64,000 bases of DNA from Setomelanomma holmii (Eukaryota; Ascomycota; Dothideomycetes; Pleosporales; Phaeosphaeriaceae). The translations under genes were made by a program, and so were the position numbers. Every line of letters starts with the position of its first letter. Positions within the stretch are counted from its first letter, which is position 1. This document shows positions 33,037-45,000 of the stretch, piece after piece. Location: assembly GCA_010015745.1 (NCBI GenBank), contig ML978192.1:124001-188000 (forward strand), given 5' to 3'. The notes below the pieces were generated by a model. The model was not told the origin of the DNA. It made no database searches and saw only the letters and a program-made list of their open reading frames with translations.

Positions 33037-34925
33037 TGGGGAGCTGGGTGGTGAGGGGTCGAGCGCAGCTCTTTGACGTCGGCTTCGCGAGCAGTGCAGG
33101 GATAGCGGCGGTTGTGCAGCGTGGGTCCGAAACGTAGCGTCAGCGCGCAGGTGAGGGGCGATGAGGGCAGCGGCGGGAAGCAGGTAGAGATGCTGTGGAG
33201 GAATGCAATTGCAATTGCGCCGCCAATCTGGATGATGCTGAGGCGTGAACGTGAGGCGTGATACGTGCAGCGGAAATGACGCGCCGGGGTGAGTTGTGGC
33301 AGCAAGAAGAGGGGAGGTGCGATCACGGGCGGGATGAATGCGGGCAGGGCAGCGGATGGGGATCAAGGCAAGCTTTCTGAGGCTTAATATCGTTCCAGAA
33401 GACGTCTAAAAATGCTTCTGGCGCTGCTGTAGGCAACCACCGAGACACCCCGGGGCACAGTGGGCATCCGTGGTTCACTACGCAATTAGATGCCATTGCG
33501 TCACACAGCACGGCTCTGGCGGGCTGCTGCTCGAACGCCTGCTCGCAAGCAGAGACACGATGGAGAGCTGGCAGAGCTCTGATAGCTCCGGCTGCACGCT
33601 GCGATTCAGGACCTGATGCCAATCAACATGCGCCTTAGCTCCCGTGGTCACGGACTGCTTGTGGGCCGGAGCTGCTGTCGCTTAAAGATGGGGTGGGCGG
33701 CATGCTGGACTTCAGATGCATCAGAGCACTGCGAAGTGAATGTCATTTGTATCATTGTGTTGAAACAGTGAAGATGTGCCTCTGCATGTGGCAGAAGATA
33801 GTCAATCGCACAATTTGGACGAGAGACTACACACAGATTTGTGCAGGCAGTGACGTGCTTGAGACCTGAGACAGTCACATTGGCTGACTCAGATGAGTGT
33901 GCATCGCATCGATCATAACAATCGTATACGGACGCAAGAATGTCGTCGCGATGTGCCTGACTGTGCTGGATTTCCGAGGATGTTGCTTGATACAATTCAG
34001 TCTCTGTCCATCGAATGTGGAAGATAGCAGATGCAGCAAGCAAGGCCCACGATCGTTCGAGCTATGCAGATCCCAGCTCGTTGGTTAGTGCCGCGGTTTC
34101 CATGCATTCTGAGCACGAGGGCACGCCCTACAATGGCGGTGAGCAATGGGAAGACGAGGCGAATATGGCACGAGTGTTGAGACGCGGCGCTCAGGAGCTT
34201 CGACGACTTTTTCGCCAAATACCACAACCAGTCTGCGCTCGGCGTAGCCATGTTTGTGATTAGAGCGCAGTTATGGTCGCCCAACAACACTGGTGACCCT
34301 GACAATTATTCGCTGCGACCTTGCCAATGCCAGCCAGACAAAGCTTTGACGATGACGCGCATGGCCCTGCGAAGCACGAGCACGCAACCAGGGGAGCAGG
34401 AGGGGCAGCACAATGCACAAAGTAGATGAAGACGACCACGAATTGAGGCTGCTGCGTGACCCGACGATGCACGTTGGCTAAAGAAATCAACTGTGGAGCT
34501 GCAATTGACTGTAATTGAGCAAGGTACCCGGCGTGGATTTCGTCATTGTACATGGGCTGGCCAGATCTGAAAGCGTTCGGGGCCGCTAGAACCGTCTGCA
34601 GCCTCTCGCAGTCGCAAAGCAAAGCGCAGACCGCCAGCCTCGCAAAATTCTGCACTGCTGCAATCCTCTGCATCTCTGTACATCTGCATCTACGCATACA
34701 CTGTCGCAGAGCCTCTCCCCTCGTCGCCGCTGCTGCTGCACGTCTTATCATCGCCGATTAACCGGGCCGCCGTGCGAACGAACGAACGCCGCGCTTTAGC
34801 TCCTTCCGCAGCTCCTGATCCGTAGCTTCCCAACCTCCTCGCACCCACTCTCCGCGCATAAGACAGGTCTCGGTCATCATTCCGACATCTGCCATCCCTG
34901 ACTGCACCGCTATTCTTCCACCGAT
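33037..34925. other. Divergent intergenic region, pkaR and CBM48 gene promoters
   Basis: This 1.9-kb region lies between divergent genes. The first 330 bases next to pkaR are an open, pyrimidine-rich leader. Next to 34925 lies a CT-rich leader of the CBM48 gene. No other gene is supported. Confidence 0.45.
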
Positions 34926-37294
34926 ATGGGCAAATATACCTTCTCATGGTGCGTTGCCAGCTCGTGCGACTCCACATCGCTTACAGACATTTAGGGAACA
35001 TGCCGCCAACGACGTCCTCGTCACCGGCACCTTCGATAATTGGCAAAAGACTGTCACGCTAGAGAAGGTCGACGGCGTCTTCAAGAAGACTGTTGAGCTA
35101 CCCAAGGTCCACACTCAGTACAAGGTGCGTGCAGCTTCACATCTTCAGCGCGCGGCTGCCGCCTAGCTTCGGCTGGAGAAGTATGACGCGCAAAGCTTGC
35201 TGACAGGCCACGCAGTTTGTTGTCAACGGCGAATGGGTTGTCAACGACACCACGCGCAAAGAGACTGACTCCAATGGAATCGTCAACAATGTGCTGGAGC
35301 CCAATGACATCGTCGACGAGCCCGTTAGCACTCTCTCCTCGGCCGTCCCACAGTCGACCACCGCCGCCCTCGCTGGTGCCGTGCCAAAGGAGAGCCCGAA
35401 GACCAAGTCGCAGGATTCATTGGTCCCTGGCGCTTTCCCCATGACGCCTCCCGTCGAGACACCTGGCAGCGAGCCGAGGACTTTCAACGTAAACCCGATT
35501 CCAGCCACCGAAGGTCTGGGCAACCCGATCAAGCTTGCGCCTGGCGAGCCCGTGCCTGATCCGAGCACCCTCACAAAGAACACGGTAGACTCCACGGTCA
35601 GCCATGACAAGGAGAAGAAGCCCGAGGCGCAGCCTTTCGGCGTAGCTCCTCTTCCTGCGACCGCAGGCGCTGGCAATCCCATTCACCTTGCCCCTGGCGA
35701 GAAGGTCCCAGATCCAAGCACTTTCACCTCGAACACCGTCCAGAGCACCGCGAAGACAGACTCCACTTCCTATGAGAAGTCTGATGCGCTCCCTGCCCTG
35801 CCTGACCTGGGCTTAACTCCTCAGGCTGAGAGAGACGCCAAGGGAGGTATGTTTGGCTTGCCTCCTGTCATGGGTACTATGATCCCGGAGTCCAGCCTGC
35901 CAATGGGTGTGGATGCTGTGACTGAGAAAGACATAGGTGTCACCATCCAATCAGCTGCTCCTACAAGCACGACCGCCGCCCTCGCTGGCGAGGTTCCCAA
36001 GGAGCCAAGGGGCGTCCCCGAGATTGTCAGCGAGAGCCGCAAGGAAGCTGGCTTTGCTCCAGAAGCGAACAGCAACCCCATTGCTGTCATGGAGAAGAAG
36101 GAGGTCGAGCAAGAGCTCAAGGAAGAGGTCCCCGAAGCGCCCGCCGCTGCCGACAACTCGTACACGTCTCAGATCAGCTCGAATGCTGGTGCGGCCGCCG
36201 CTACCGTTGCTGCTGGCGCTGCCGCGGGTGCAGGCCTCTTCACTGCTGCCGTTTACAATGCCAAGGACAAGGCTGCTGAAGCCACCGGTTTGAATGGTTC
36301 TGCTTCCGGCAACCTGAATGGCTCAGCCTCGGGCGATGTTCCTGCCGTGGTTGCCAAGAGCCAGAAAGAGGCGCATGCCAGCCCCGAAGCCTCCGCTAAC
36401 GCTGAGGCCGTGAGGGAGAAGAGCCAGGTGGAGCAGGAGTTGCTGAGCGAAATTCCGAAGACTACTGAGACCGGCACTTCCGCTCCTGCGGTCGCCATCC
36501 CCGCCGTTGTCTCTGAGAGCCAGAAGGAAGCTCACGCTAGCCCTGAAGCCGCAGCCAACAGCGAAGCTGTCGCCGAGAAGAAGGCTGTCGAGTCTGAGCT
36601 TCTCAAGGAGATCCCAAAAACCAACGAGGCTGGTGAGCCTGCTCCTGTGATCAGCGCAGCGACAAGCCCAACAGCCCCAGGTATCAGGACTGGTGGCACT
36701 TTCCTCTCCTACGGCGCCGGCGACTCCAAGACAGAGGCAGCACCCAGTGTTCCCGACGTCGTAGCTGAGAGCCAAAAGGAGGCCCACGCGAGCCCTGAGG
36801 CCGCCGCCAGTGTTGAGGCGGTTGGTGAGAAGAAGGCCGTTGAGGCCCAACTCCTCGAGGAAGTCAAGGAGACCGATGCGACCGGTGAGCCAGCTCCCGT
36901 TACAGCGACGACATCCTCTAGCGAGCCAAGCGGTCTCAATGCTCCCGCGTCCCAGCCGGCCACGACTACTTCTTCGAAGCCGATCGACTCGAACACGAAT
37001 GTTTCTTTCGCACCAAAGGAGCCGACCACCACCGAACAGACCAAGCCGACTGTCACCACGGGCACCGAGACTACCACGACAGACCCCACGTCGGGGTCTG
37101 CAGCAGGTGCCACTACCGATGCCACAAGCAGCGCTGCTCCCGCGACGCCCAAGAAGGATGCTAGGAAAGACTCCGACGTGTCTCCCAAGGGCACTCCCGG
37201 CAGCCAGAGCCTTGCCTCCGGCGCCGACGACAAGAAGAAGAAGAGGCGGTCAATCTTTGGTAAGATCAAGGACAAGCTTTCGAGCAAGCATTAG
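34926..37294 (+). CDS. CBM48 (AMPK-beta-like glycogen-binding) protein of the Crp1/Mdg1 family with long repeat tail
   Basis: Exons 34926-34948, 34995-35124 and 35216-37294 give 743 residues. Residues 1-75 are a CBM48/AMPK1-type domain (MGKYTFSWEHAANDVLVTGT, FDNWQKTVTLEKV, YKFVVNGEWVVND) with the Trp residues expected at the sugar site. Yeast Crp1 and Mdg1 share this domain; Crp1 was named for cruciform DNA binding and Mdg1 for pheromone signalling, so the role is not settled. The remaining 650 residues are disordered and repetitive. Two copies of a PATEGLGNPIKLAPGEPVPD unit (near 141 and 192) are followed by four copies of a VVAESQKEAHASPEAAANSE-type unit starting near 319, 427, 480 and 564. 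The C-terminus is basic (DDKKKKRRSIFGKIKDKLSS), a possible membrane- or nucleic-acid-binding amphipathic end. Confidence 0.85.
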
Positions 37295-37939
37295 ACGAGT
37301 CACTGCCATCTCTCGTGCATTTCGGCATCTTTCAGCTGCCACCATTTCGAGCTTGCTATACCCGGATCTGATCGCTGTTTCATGTTCATGTTCTCGGAGT
37401 TGATCATTTGGTCTATACCATTTTCCTTCCATGTATTCGAATTTAGTCTTGGTTCACCCATCTTTGCGTTCTGTCTTGCATTGTTCGCGACGATGGGCCG
37501 TAAATGTTGACAATACACCTGAATGCTTGGTATGTTTGGGTGTAGGTACTTAATTCGCTAATTGGAAAAGCATTAGATTGGTTACAATTTCTCGATGCGT
37601 CACAATAGTCCTCATTCAACCTGCAAGTGCAGACCGTACATTGTACGGCTATTTCAACGCGACCTGGCGACTATCTTAGAACGCTCACAGTGTTCGGCCT
37701 CGTCAACATACAATGTCTTCTGCGCAGCTATGTTCACTCACTCTTTACGACTCGCACAAGCTGCCCGTAGTTATACTAGCAGTCTTCCCATTCTCCCGTA
37801 ACTCTCCACAGATCCCTGAGATCAGCCCACAACCGAACGCTCATAGTGCACTGAGACATCTTGCACGTCTTACACGATCACGTTTCCTGAGATCGTTACG
37901 AAGACTCAGCCTCAAGTGACGATTGGTCTCATTAGCAAG
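37295..37939. other. Intergenic
   Basis: This region holds the 3' flank of the CBM48 gene and the promoter of the next gene. No coding frame or RNA gene is recognised. Confidence 0.45.
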
Positions 37940-38962
37940 ATGGCACGCCATCAGACACGACATGGCGCCGGCCGCCAAGACGTTCAAGATCTCATTTCGA
38001 AGATTGATGAATATCTGGCAATGCAAGCTGACGCCGAAGAGCAGAAGAATCTGACACTCAATCGACGGGGTTCTCAGGGGACTTTATTTGTGGACTACTT
38101 CGATGGTTTTGAAACACCCAAGATATCGTATCGTAACCACCGCGCACCGGATGCACACGCAGTTCATGCGCAGCAGCCGTTACCTGTCCAGGGGTATGGT
38201 AAGATCAATGCTGCCATACAAATCGATGGTTTACATTTCCAGAAAGCGACACGCGCTTCGTGGGCGACGTCTCGACATTCCGAATCTGCGTCGCGTGGTG
38301 ATCACGCGGAATCGGCCATGATGCCACCACCTCTACCTCTCAAGTGTCTTGAGGTTCATACGCGTACTGCGAAGGCTCCTCCTCGCCATGACTCAGCTCA
38401 CTCTCGTCCGCCTCCCTTGCGAAACCACGTGGACGAGAAACGGTACGAGCTGTTACAGTCGCACTACGCTACTCCTACACGCAAGCCCATACCCACTGCA
38501 CCTGTTCGGGCCAGATACGAGCGCCAACTCATCCCCAAACCACGTCGCGACTTCACATTCGTGCACTACCACCGCGATGACGAACAAGGCCTGCGTATCA
38601 GCTACAACCCCACTCAAAACGCCATCCACAGACACGACCCCTCAATAGGCTACGCATACGACTACAACGGACGCATCGTACACATCCACCGCTCCCTCAC
38701 AGGCTCTATTGCATCTCGGACATCAGAGTACGTCGAAGCCGACGCTGCGAAGTACAAGCTCACTGACAAGCCACTACCCCCTCCGCCGGCGGCGGAAAAG
38801 AAGATCGAGCGTATCGTGCTTTTTGTGCGTAAGTTGTTGCATAAGCTGGAGGAGATTGGGGTTTTGGGGAAGATGAGGCAGAAGTGCGAGGAGGTGCGGA
38901 AGGCACGGCAGGGACAGTCTTGGGTGGAGAAGGGGTATGTGGCTCGAGGAAAGCGAGTATGA
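37940..38962 (+). CDS. Hypothetical 340-residue basic, Pro/His-rich protein
   Basis: The first ATG in the open frame is at 37940 (MARHQTRHGAGRQDVQDLIS); an upstream GTG in the same frame is unlikely to be used. The protein is polar with many His, Arg and Pro. It has a short acidic N-terminal helix (LISKIDEYLAMQADAEEQKN), a central disordered part (PPRHDSAHSRPPPLRNH), and a C-terminal helical region (IERIVLFVRKLLHKLEEIG) ending basic. No family is recognised. Coding status rests on 1 kb of open frame with sensible composition. Confidence 0.6.
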   Translation: MARHQTRHGAGRQDVQDLISKIDEYLAMQADAEEQKNLTLNRRGSQGTLFVDYFDGFETPKISYRNHRAPDAHAVHAQQPLPVQGYGKINAAIQIDGLHFQKATRASWATSRHSESASRGDHAESAMMPPPLPLKCLEVHTRTAKAPPRHDSAHSRPPPLRNHVDEKRYELLQSHYATPTRKPIPTAPVRARYERQLIPKPRRDFTFVHYHRDDEQGLRISYNPTQNAIHRHDPSIGYAYDYNGRIVHIHRSLTGSIASRTSEYVEADAAKYKLTDKPLPPPPAAEKKIERIVLFVRKLLHKLEEIGVLGKMRQKCEEVRKARQGQSWVEKGYVARGKRV

Positions 38963-39700
38963 TAGGTTGTGGTCTTTGAACTGAGTGCGCTATTTGACAG
39001 AGTGTTGTTGAGGTCCAGGCTCGCGCGTTGACCTGCTTGAGAAGTAAGTCGTACGGCTATAGTTGAGCTATGGACTATGATGCAGGTGTTGAAGTCCAAC
39101 TGGGCTTACTTTCAGGAGCATGAGACTCTGACTTGATCCCTGCAGAGCGAGTAAACCCGAGATCAGAAGATGAGACAAAGGAGCAGGAAGTAGTAAGTGC
39201 GTTGAAGATTATGACTTAAAATTTACAATTGATCTACAGAGTTACCGTTCTTGCTCCTAATCGTGCTTTTAGCCATGTGTCCTATTCTTTCTAGCCCCTT
39301 GTTTTTGTTACCCAAGATTACTCAAGTCAAGAGAATTGCGGACTGTCATGACTTCTGGTACGCTCGTGGGGTCGGTCAGCTTGTCAATCACGCAGTATTT
39401 ATAAAGATAGCCACGAAGTAGTAGTATGTAGACATTATCATCATTCAGATTCATAACATGCAACCATAATCAGAGTGACGTTCAAAGGATCGACCCAGAC
39501 GCCATCCACCTATCCCGAATGATTCCATTTGCAAATGAATCTCTCCGTCCTCCTAGCTCTGTAGGCACCGTGCGAACGCCGTGACTAGATGATTCGGCTG
39601 GATATAGATGAGACCCCTACCTCGGTATACTCCTCACTGTGATGTTGTACGCCAGATACTTGGAATCAAAAGAGAAGATTGGGTGCCCGAAAATATGCCC
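38963..39700. other. Intergenic between convergent genes
   Basis: This A/T-rich 3'-to-3' region shows no gene, repeat or RNA that I recognise. Confidence 0.5.
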
Positions 39701-41478
39701 TTACGCAAAGAAAGCGTCGGGTAGGTATGAAAGAAGAGCAACAGCACCAGCTGCGCCCATGGCACCGTACCCGAGGTAAGTGACCGTGTTTCGAACCCGG
39801 CTGACAATGGACTTGGGTTGCTTCTTCGGGCGCTGAGCAATGGTGGCAGCAGTCTGAGCAGCAGTATCTACAGCTGGCTCACTATTAGGTGCAACATCAA
39901 AGACCAACCCAGTATTGGTGTCGTTCATGATGAAAAGCGTCTCAGTGTCAACAGGCTCCGCAACCTCCAAGACATCTGCTTTGCGCTTTCTGTCGTTGAC
40001 GGATTCAGGTGTCATTGGCTGCTCTTCGACGATCTCGTCGATCGATAGCATCGTCCTTCGGCTTGGTGGCGAAGACGTAGAAGATGTGACATCTGCGGTT
40101 GGCATGGGTGGTGGCGTCTGAATGCGGTCACCTGTTGCAATGTAATCCGTTGAGCTGCTAGCGAAGAAAGCGGCAGCCTCTGCTTCCTGAGCATTCAGCA
40201 TGTTCTGCAATGGAGCTGAACTGAACAAAGAGGGACGATCTCCATGGTTTGTACCAAGATAATTCGGGTACGATGACATCTCGCTTGAGTGATTTGGGCG
40301 CTGGTCGGTAGAAGTGAACCAGGGAGTGTTGGTCACTGTTGGTCTTGGTGGTAGTGGGGGTGCGAGGGAATCGTAAGCGTGGCTATCGATAGTCTCCCTT
40401 ACCATCTTCATGGAAGGCAGTTCGGAAATAGAAGCAGAATGTGTGTTGTCGAAGGGATCGCTGAACTCCCGAATGGCCCACGGCGGACGGCTGGCTACAC
40501 TTGGCTGACTGTGTACTGGCAACGTTCGATCTGATTCTGGCTCGCCCATGCTCTGGTTGTCGGCCACATTCGAAACGTCTCCGGCCTCTATGTCCGAGAC
40601 CTCGGGATCAGAGTTGTAGTCGATCTCCGAGTCACCCACGAGCGAAGCTGCGCTGTCGATATCTTCCTGGTCCTCGTCTTCCGGATAATCGCTCGAGTAG
40701 TGAGCGCTGCCTTCGTCACTGGACGTATTTCCATCAGCCTCACCTGGTGCGAGACCAGCATTTCCATAGCGGGCTTCGTGCATGCTAAAGCCTCCGGCTA
40801 TAACCGTATTCTCGTGCTGCTCCCTATCGGAGGTGTCTGCGTCGGAGTCTGCCTCGCCAATGGTCAGAGGATTGCTTCGGCTGCCGGAAGGCGGCGAGGG
40901 CGCGACCTCCTCTTCATCACTGTCCGGCACAGTGAAGCCCTGGGAGAAGGTGGCCTGCGGCTTGTCGAGATGTGCGTCAAAAGTGTACTTGCGAGCGACG
41001 AAGAACTCTGGCTGGGATCAGTATTACAGCCATGCGGAGGAGTCTTTACAGTATTACGTGAGGACGTACCTTCGTTGCGGTTCACGTCAACACCGAACTG
41101 CAGCAAATCGCCTATTGACAGCTGCTTCAGAGTATGAGGAGCGAGCCTCTCTCCGTTGACCATTGTGCCGTGCATCGAGCGGCTGTCGCTGATGTAGACT
41201 TGAGGAGTCCCAGACTCGGCGTGGGCGGATAACTTGGCGTGGTCCCGGGAGATGACCGGGCTGTCAATATATGCGTTGTTGGCAGCAGGAGCGAGCTCTG
41301 GCTTTGTAGAGTTGCGCGAGGCTCGACCGACGGGAAAGCTGGCACCAAGAGGTAGAAGAATGTCACGGGCGTCAAATTCCTCAAAGCCCTCAGCGTCCCT
41401 GAGGACAATCCGGAAGGCTAGGCGGTTAGCGTGAGGGGATGCTGCATAGAGAGCCATGAGAAACTCACTCTCAGTCAT
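39701..41478 (-). CDS. FHA-domain protein with C-terminal membrane anchor
   Basis: Preferred exons are 41478-41469, 41417-41070 and 41007-39701, giving 554 residues. The FHA core carries the phosphothreonine-binding residues: GRAS (FPVGRASRNS), SRDHAKL and HGTMVNGERL. It ends with FFVARKYTFDAHLD across the second intron. The middle is acidic and disordered (DSDEEEVAPS, PEDEDQEDIDSAASLVGDSE). The last 30 residues form a single hydrophobic helix (YGAMGAAGAVALLSYLPDAF), so the protein looks tail-anchored with its FHA domain in the cytosol. FHA domains bind phosphothreonine partners. Tail-anchored FHA proteins are known in the STRIPAK/Far complexes, but identity with those is not shown here. The 41418-41468 intron is 51 bases, so it can be read through in frame. 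Confidence 0.82.
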
Positions 41479-42046
41479 GTCTTACTGCTTACTGCTTCCT
41501 GCTTGATCGAACTTCCAGTAACGAGTATGGGTAGGGCAGCGGAAGAGTGACTCCGGGAGTTGCTGGGTTGACGTTAGACACGGTCTGGCGGGGCGGTGCT
41601 GCGGGGATGCGTGGTCGTACCGTATGATGGAACGGGAGCAGGTTGGCGTTATAAGTGAGGGAGTTTGCAGGAGTGAAGCATACAGGAAGCGGCAGGCTGA
41701 AGGACTCGAGGCCCTGAAGAAGCAAACAGTGCCGTGTGGGCGGGGCAGAGAGGATGAAGGTGATGCTGTCGGTCACGGCTGCCTTCCCCAGAGGTCCGTG
41801 CACCTTCACCATGGTGCTATCAGCTTATCACTTTGCATTAGCCCGCCGCACCCTGGCTAACCCGGCATTAGCTGCGGCCGCCTGGTGCCCCACCGAAATC
41901 TTCAATCTTTGGCGACTGAAGCAAAGACACTGCCTGTGGATGCGCCGTTGATCATGACCCACGGCGCCACGACCATGCACGCAACCTCTGAAGACTTCCG
42001 GTAGCACGACACGATATTCTTGCCTTGTACTTAGCAAGACGCCAAA
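41479..42046. other. Shared promoter region between FHA gene and rpc1
   Basis: These 568 bases separate two divergent start codons and must hold both promoters. A 107-codon minus-strand ATG frame (41812-41489) ends ten bases before the FHA start codon. It is either an upstream ORF in the FHA leader or chance, and it does not splice in frame to the FHA exons. Confidence 0.5.
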
Positions 42047-45000
42047 ATGGAGGCGCCGCGCACGTCGGCGAAGCAGCAGGTGGTGGACCGCATCCCCGCG
42101 CGCATCAAGCACATCCAGTTTGGCATATAGTAGGCAACGCCCTGTAGGAAAGAGAAGTTGGCATCTTAGTAACGTCCTCCAGCTCCAACCAGGACATCGT
42201 CAACCAAGCCGTCCTCGAAGTGTCGGACCGCAATGTCTACGACCTCGCCCCCGCCGCCGACAACACGCGCACCCTCACGACTAACGGGCCCATGGACCCG
42301 CACATGGGCATATCAAGCAAGACAGGAGAATGCAAAACCTGCGGAGAGAAGCTGGACAAGTGCAATGGCCATTTCGGGCACATCAAACTTGCGCTGCCTG
42401 CATTCCACGTGGGCTACTTGAAGCACATTATCGAAGTGCTGAATTGCATATGCAAGGACTGTTCGCGGGTGTTGCTAGATGAGGTGGAGCGGCGAAGATA
42501 TCTGCGGAGCATGCGCCGGCCCGACATGGATACACTGCGGAGGAGTGCCGTCTCGAAGAAAGTCCTGGACGACTGTCGCAAAAAGAAGACGTGCCCGTAC
42601 TGCGATGCGCTACAAGGAACGGTGCGGAAAGTCCCTGGCCATCCACTGAAGATCATCCACAACCGATACGACGCCTACAACCGATCAACTGCGAAGACGA
42701 AAAAGGCACCTGCGGGCAAAGTCGAATTCGACTTGTCGTTCGAGACCGCGAAAGCTGCCAACCTCGACCTGGACAAGCACCTTAAGAAGGCCGTTGATGA
42801 TATGCATCCTTTGCGGACGCTCAATCTGTTCAAGAAGATTTCGCCTGAGGACTGTGAGCTTCTCGCAATGATACCAGAGGACGCGCGACCTGAGATGTTG
42901 ATCTGGGAATACATGCCAGTGCCACCCGTGGCGCTGCGGCCGTCAGTCATGCAGGAAGGTGGAGCGACCGAGGATGATGTCACAAACAAGATCGGAGACA
43001 TTTGCCAGATCAGCAGTATCATTCGCGCAGGACTGGCGCGAGGCTTTCCTTTGCAGATATTGATGGAACAGTGGGATTTCTTGCAGTTGCAGATTGCAAT
43101 GTACATCAATAGCGATGCACCCGGGTTGAAGCAACAAGGCCTGCAGAAGACAATGCGAGGGTTTTCGCAGAGACTGAAGGGAAAGGGTGGTCGTTTCCGT
43201 CAGAACTTGTCCGGGAAGCGTGTCGACTTCTCAGGCCGAACTGTCATTGGCCCAGATCCAAATCTGAGTATCGACGAAGTTGCCGTTCCGCAGCGTGTAG
43301 CCAAGATCCTTACCTACCCAGAGAAAGCCACCAGGTACAACCTCGAGAAGCTGAAGAAGCTCGTGCGCAATGGCGCCAACCGATACCCAGGCGCAAATTA
43401 CATTCTCAAAGACATGGGCCTGAACCACGACCCTCGCAAGATATCCTTGATCGGTCTGTCTCGCCATGACAAACGAGGTGATAAGCTCCACAAGCCTGCC
43501 GACAACCTAAAAATTGGTGATATCGTGGAACGCCACATTGAGGACGGCGACATTGTCCTGTTCAATCGGCAACCGTCTTTGCACAAGCTTAGTATTTTAA
43601 GCCACAGAGCGAAGATACGCCCTTGGAGGACTTTTCGACTGAACGAGTGCGTGTGCAATCCATACAATGCGGACTTCGACGGAGACGAGATGAATCTACA
43701 CGTTCCGCAGACCGAAGAGGCGCGCACCGAGGCTACTGAATTGATGGGTGTCAAGTACAACTTGGCCACTCCGAAGAACGGTACACCTATTATTGCCGCG
43801 ATCCAGGATTTCATCACGGCTGCATACATTCTAAGCAACAAGAGCAACTTTTACGATCGAAGGACGTTCTGCCAGATCGTCAACTATATGTTTTGTGGTG
43901 AGGGAGCATTCGATCCGGACACGGGCAAATATCTACCCATCGAAATACCGCCACCAGTAGTATGGAAGCCGCAAGCACTCTGGACAGGAAAGCAAGTGTT
44001 CAACCTACTCATGAGACCCAACAAGCAGTCGCGGGTGCTCGTGAATCTCGAGGCGTCTGGCAAGCAATTCAAACCTGTCAATGGCCGTCCACACGATCTG
44101 GACGAGGACGACGCGTACCTTGTAATCCGGAACTCTGAAGTCATGTGCGGTGTCATGGACAAGTCTACTGTGGGTGACGGTAAGAAAGACTCGGTGTTCT
44201 ATGTCATGATGCGAGATTTCGGGCCGGAGCATGCAGTTCAGGGCATGAACCGATTGGCCAGGCTATCTGCACGCTGGTTGACGAACAACGGATTCTCGCT
44301 CGGCATAAGCGATGTCACACCCGGAGATGTCCTCAATCAAAAGAAGCAGGCTTTGATCGATGAAGCATATGCAAAGTGCGATGAAATCATCAAAGATTAC
44401 CAAGAGGGCAAGCTTCAGCGAGATGCGGGCTGCAACGAAGAACAGACGATGGAAGTTCGCATTGGTGGTATTTTGTCTGGAGTTCGTCAAGCGGCCGGTC
44501 TTATTTGCTTTGAAGAGCTGAGCAGATGGAATTCTCCACTCCTTATGGCAAAGTGCGGTTCTAAGGGATCTAACATCAACGTCTCTCAGATGGTAGCTTC
44601 AGTCGGACAACAGATGATTGGTGGTGCGCGTGTCGCCGACGGCTTCCACCACCGCACACTGCCTCACTTTCCAAAGGCTTCTAGGCAGCCTGCGTCCAAA
44701 GGATTCGTCAGCAACAGTTTCTATTCGGGTCTCACGCCATCGGAGTTCATCTTCCACGCCATGAGTGGTCGTGAAGGTTTGGTCGATACAGCTGTCAAGA
44801 CTGCAGAAACAGGCTACATGAGTAGACGTTTGATGAAGTCGTTGGAAGACCTCTCAGCACAATACGATGACACGGTGCGGAACTCGTCAGGTACCGTGGT
44901 TCAATTCCAGTATGGAGACGACAACCTCGACCCTGTAGATATGGAGGGCAAAGCGCAACCCGTCCACTTCGATCGAACCTTTTCGCACTCAATCACGTCG

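Noticed and set aside
33037..33366. Longer N-terminus for the PKA regulatory subunit
   Set aside because: The upstream in-frame sequence is low-complexity leader, while the dimerisation domain begins exactly at the ATG at 33036, as in other fungi.
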